A stretch of DNA of 6,668 nt from Deltaproteobacteria bacterium. Its GTDB lineage: Bacteria; Desulfobacterota; DSM-4660; Desulfatiglandales; HGW-15. Below, piece after piece: positions 3,971 through 6,668 of this stretch. Made by a program: the position numbers and the translations under genes. The notes beneath the pieces were generated by a model. That model was not told where the DNA came from. It saw only the letters and a list, made by a program, of their open reading frames with translations, and ran no database searches. The DNA lies in the NCBI GenBank assembly GCA_021737245.1, contig JAIPEI010000204.1, positions 1-6,668 of the forward strand, in the 5' to 3' direction. The stretch's first letter is position 1. Each line of letters opens with the position of its first letter.

Positions 3971-6460
3971 ATGGCAGCGGACAAGAGCAAGAATTTCGTT
4001 CTCTGGTTTCGGGAGATCGGGATTGCGGACGTTCCGATGGTGGGGGGGAAGAACGCGAGCCTGGGGGAGATGTTCCAGAAGCTGGAGGGCGCGGGGATCA
4101 ACGTGCCGAACGGCTTTGCGATCACGGCGTACGCATACCGGTACTTTCTGAAGTACGCCGGGATCGAGGAGGAGATCAAGAAGACGCTCAAGGACCTCGA
4201 CACGTCGGACATGAGCAACCTGATGCGCAAGGGCAGGGAGGTTCGCGACATCATCCGGCACGCGGAGTTTCCGCCGGACCTGACCCAGGCGATCTACAAG
4301 GCGTACGACCAGCTGGCCAAGGAGTTCGGGCGGGAAGGGCTGGACGACCTGGACGTTGCGATCCGGAGCTCGGCCACGGCGGAGGACCTGCCGGACGCGT
4401 CGTTTGCCGGGCAGCAGGACACGTACTTGAACATCCGGGGCCGCCTGCGGGTCCTGGACGCCTGCAGGAAGTGCTTTGCGTCGCTGTTCACGAACCGCGC
4501 GATCTCGTACCGGCACGACAAGGGGTTCGACCAGTTCGACGTGGCGCTCTCCATTGCGGTGCAGAAGATGGTTCGGAGCGACTCGGCGTGCTCCGGGGTG
4601 ATCTTCTCGATCGACACAGAGACGGGGTTCAAGGACGCGGTGTTCATCACGGGCGCATACGGTCTGGGTGAGAACGTGGTGCAGGGGATCGTAAACCCGG
4701 ACGAGTTCTATGTGTTCAAGCCGACGCTGAGAGAGGGCAAGCGGGCGATCATCAGCCGCAAGGCCGGGGACCGGGACATCAAGATGGTGTACTCGATGGA
4801 GGACGACGCCACGGTGAAGAACGTGGCGACCACGCTGACCGAGCGTCACCGCTACGTGCTGGAGGACGACGAGATTCTGCAGCTGGCGGAGTGGGCGTGC
4901 CTGATCGAGGATCACTACAGCGACGAGGCGGATCACTTCAAGCCCATGGACATCGAATGGGCCAAGGACGGGGACGGCGAGACGGTGGGTACAGGGAAGC
5001 TGTTCATCGTGCAGGCGCGCCCGGAGACGATCCACTCTCGGAAGGAGGAAGGGAGCCATTACGAGAGCTACCATCTGAGGGAGGACGGGGAGATTCTGAC
5101 CACGGGTACCGCGGTGGGCACAAAGGTGGGCCAGGGCGTGGTGAACGTGATCGAGACGACGGCGGAGATCGGCCGGTTCGAGCGCGGGCAGGTTCTGGTG
5201 ACGAACATGACGGACCCGGACTGGGAGCCGATCATGAAGATCGCCGCGGCCATCGTGACGAACAAGGGCGGCCGGACGTGCCACGCGGCCATCGTGTCGC
5301 GGGAGCTGGGGATCCCCTGCGTGATCGGCACGGGGAACGCGGACGAGGTGGTGAAGTTGGGCCAGGAGGTGACGGTCTCGTGCTGCGAGGGGGAGACGGG
5401 GTACGTTTATGACGGGCTGCTGAAGTACGAGGTGGAGACGATCGATCTGGAGGAGCTTCCCGAGACGCGCACGAAGATCATGATGAACGTGGGGATCCCG
5501 GAGAAGGCGTTCAGCCAGGCGATGATCCCGAACGACGGGGTGGGGCTGGCGCGGGAGGAGTTCATCATCAACTCGCACATCGGGATCCACCCGCTGGCGC
5601 TGCTGGACTACGATGATCTCAAGAAGCGCGCGAAGGACGATCAGCGGATCGCCGGGGTGATGTACAAGATCGACGAGATCACGTCGGTGTACGAGAACAA
5701 GACGAACTTCTTCGTGGACAAGCTGGCCGAGGGGGTGAGCCGGATCGCGGCGGGGTACTACCCGAACGACGTGATCGTGAGGCTGTCGGACTTCAAGAGC
5801 AACGAGTACGAGAACCTGCTCGGCGGGTACCTGTACGAACCCAAGGAGAGCAACCCCATGATCGGGTGGCGGGGGGCCTCCCGGTACTACGACGTGAAAT
5901 ACAAGCGTGCGTTCGAGCTGGAGTGCCTGGCGCTCAGGAAGGCGCGGAGCGAGGTGGGCCTGACGAACATCAAGGTGATGGTGCCGTTCTGCCGGACCCC
6001 GGAGGAAGGCAGGCGGGTGATCGAGGTGATGAATGAGTTCGGTCTGGTGCAGGGGGAGGAGGACCTGGAGATCTACGTGATGTGCGAGATCCCGAGCAAC
6101 GTGATCTGCGCGGACGAGTTTGCGGAGATCTTCGACGGGTTCTCGATCGGATCGAACGACCTGACGCAGCTGGCGCTGGGGCTGGACCGGGACTCATCGC
6201 TGGTCTCGCACATCTACAACGAGCGTTCCACGGCGGTGAAGCGTCTGGTGAAGCAGGTGATCGACGTGGCCAAGGAGAAGGGCCGGAAGATCGGGATCTG
6301 CGGGCAGGCACCGAGCGATTTTCCGGACTTTGCGGAGTTTCTGGTGGAGTGCGGAATCGACTCCATGAGCCTGATCCCGGATACGGTGATCAAGACGCGC
6401 GTGCTCGTAGCGGAGAAGGAAAAGGACCTGGGTATCAAGCCGGCGAAGCCTGAAAAGTGA
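3971..6460 (+). CDS. ppsA: Phosphoenolpyruvate synthase (pyruvate, water dikinase)
   Basis: The 829-residue cytosolic enzyme converts pyruvate, ATP and water to PEP, AMP and phosphate, the entry step of gluconeogenesis from pyruvate. The N-terminal ATP-binding domain (about 8-350) shows VGGKNASLGEM (24-34), IRSSATAEDLPDASFAGQQ (131-149), GLGENVVQG (231-239) and VQARPET (347-353). The swivelling phosphohistidine domain (about 375-480) has GGRTCHAAIVSRELG with H438 as the phosphorylated residue. T436, two residues before it, matches the threonine that the regulatory kinase/phosphatase PpsR modifies in E. coli. The C-terminal PEP/pyruvate barrel (about 500-815) has GVGLAREEFI (523-532), NPMIGWRGASRYY (628-640), the IGSND run (726-730) and catalytic C777 in GICGQAPSD. 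It is slightly longer than E. coli PpsA (792). All key residues are intact. Codons end strongly in G (GCG, GGG, CCG, ACG, GTG), unlike the divergent neighbours. Pyruvate phosphate dikinase is less likely given the PpsA-type motifs. Confidence 0.97.
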   Translation: MAADKSKNFVLWFREIGIADVPMVGGKNASLGEMFQKLEGAGINVPNGFAITAYAYRYFLKYAGIEEEIKKTLKDLDTSDMSNLMRKGREVRDIIRHAEFPPDLTQAIYKAYDQLAKEFGREGLDDLDVAIRSSATAEDLPDASFAGQQDTYLNIRGRLRVLDACRKCFASLFTNRAISYRHDKGFDQFDVALSIAVQKMVRSDSACSGVIFSIDTETGFKDAVFITGAYGLGENVVQGIVNPDEFYVFKPTLREGKRAIISRKAGDRDIKMVYSMEDDATVKNVATTLTERHRYVLEDDEILQLAEWACLIEDHYSDEADHFKPMDIEWAKDGDGETVGTGKLFIVQARPETIHSRKEEGSHYESYHLREDGEILTTGTAVGTKVGQGVVNVIETTAEIGRFERGQVLVTNMTDPDWEPIMKIAAAIVTNKGGRTCHAAIVSRELGIPCVIGTGNADEVVKLGQEVTVSCCEGETGYVYDGLLKYEVETIDLEELPETRTKIMMNVGIPEKAFSQAMIPNDGVGLAREEFIINSHIGIHPLALLDYDDLKKRAKDDQRIAGVMYKIDEITSVYENKTNFFVDKLAEGVSRIAAGYYPNDVIVRLSDFKSNEYENLLGGYLYEPKESNPMIGWRGASRYYDVKYKRAFELECLALRKARSEVGLTNIKVMVPFCRTPEEGRRVIEVMNEFGLVQGEEDLEIYVMCEIPSNVICADEFAEIFDGFSIGSNDLTQLALGLDRDSSLVSHIYNERSTAVKRLVKQVIDVAKEKGRKIGICGQAPSDFPDFAEFLVECGIDSMSLIPDTVIKTRVLVAEKEKDLGIKPAKPEK

Positions 6461-6501
6461 GCAAAGCAAAGCCCTTTCTGAACAGAAGCTGAAGGTGACT
6501 C

Positions 6502-6668
6502 ATGGCATCATCGATACGGATTCTGGGTACGGGCTCTTATGTGCCGCCTAGGAGACTGACCAACGTTGATCTGCAGAAGATGGGACTGGACACGACGGAC
6601 GAGTGGATCGTCCAGCGGACCGGGGTCAGTGAGCGACGGATCGCCGAGCCCGATGTCACCACTGCGGA
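6502..6668 (+). CDS. fabH: Beta-ketoacyl-ACP synthase III, N-terminal part (cut by window edge)
   Basis: The first 55 residues are visible. They show the FabH start pattern: RILGTGSYVPPRRLTN (6-21), then TTDEWIVQRTGVSERRIAEP (31-50), which in the family binds CoA and begins the thiolase fold. FabH condenses acetyl-CoA (or another acyl-CoA) with malonyl-ACP to start fatty-acid synthesis. The Cys-His-Asn active site lies beyond the window, so a related KASIII-like enzyme for a secondary product or an alkylquinolone-type condensation cannot be excluded. The ATG at 6502 follows AAGG by about 6 bases. The gene begins 41 bases after the ppsA stop with no terminator between, so it is probably co-transcribed with ppsA. 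That gap contains the small direct repeat GCAAAGCAAAG. Confidence 0.88.
   Translation, partial: MASSIRILGTGSYVPPRRLTNVDLQKMGLDTTDEWIVQRTGVSERRIAEPDVTTA

Noticed and set aside
3884..5590. Long minus-strand open frame (568 codons) opposite ppsA
   Set aside because: It is fully antisense to a clear ppsA with intact motifs. The low-complexity Arg/His/Leu/Val-rich translation and the G-ending codons of ppsA explain the lack of stops.

Overview
The window is GC-rich and densely coding, and reads as bacterial chromosome. The gene content and the high-GC codon use would fit a Desulfobacterota-like (deltaproteobacterial) organism, but that placement is an inference from general resemblance. No RNA gene, CRISPR array, insertion sequence or phage gene was seen.

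Layout: a divergent promoter region at about 3731-3970 splits the window. To the left, five genes lie head to tail on the minus strand. In transcription order they are a selenocysteine-lyase-like/NifS-type cysteine desulfurase (3730-2573), a nicotinamidase/isochorismatase-family cysteine hydrolase (2483-1902), a multi-pass membrane protein with an HExxxH motif (1884-814), a five-helix membrane protein (738-145), and the start of another membrane protein (from 141, cut by the left edge). The gaps between them are 89, 17, 75 and 3 bases, none with a recognisable terminator on that strand, so they could form one transcript. To the right, on the plus strand, are phosphoenolpyruvate synthase ppsA (3971-6460) and, 41 bases on, the first 55 codons of a beta-ketoacyl-ACP synthase III (fabH-like), cut by the right edge.

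Two well-formed sigma70-type promoters sit back to back with their -35 boxes offset by one base. A perfect 12-bp palindrome lies in the spacer of the ppsA promoter, so one regulator could affect both operons. PEP synthase makes PEP from pyruvate and ATP, and FabH starts fatty-acid synthesis. The left operon joins two soluble enzymes to three membrane proteins of unknown function.

The points most worth a second look are the HExxxH membrane protein, a recurring W-x3-[E/D]-x8-R transmembrane motif shared by the two small membrane genes, the SCLY-like active site of the desulfurase, the overlapping divergent promoters, and the G-ending codon use of ppsA. I did not identify a clear new defence or mobile system.
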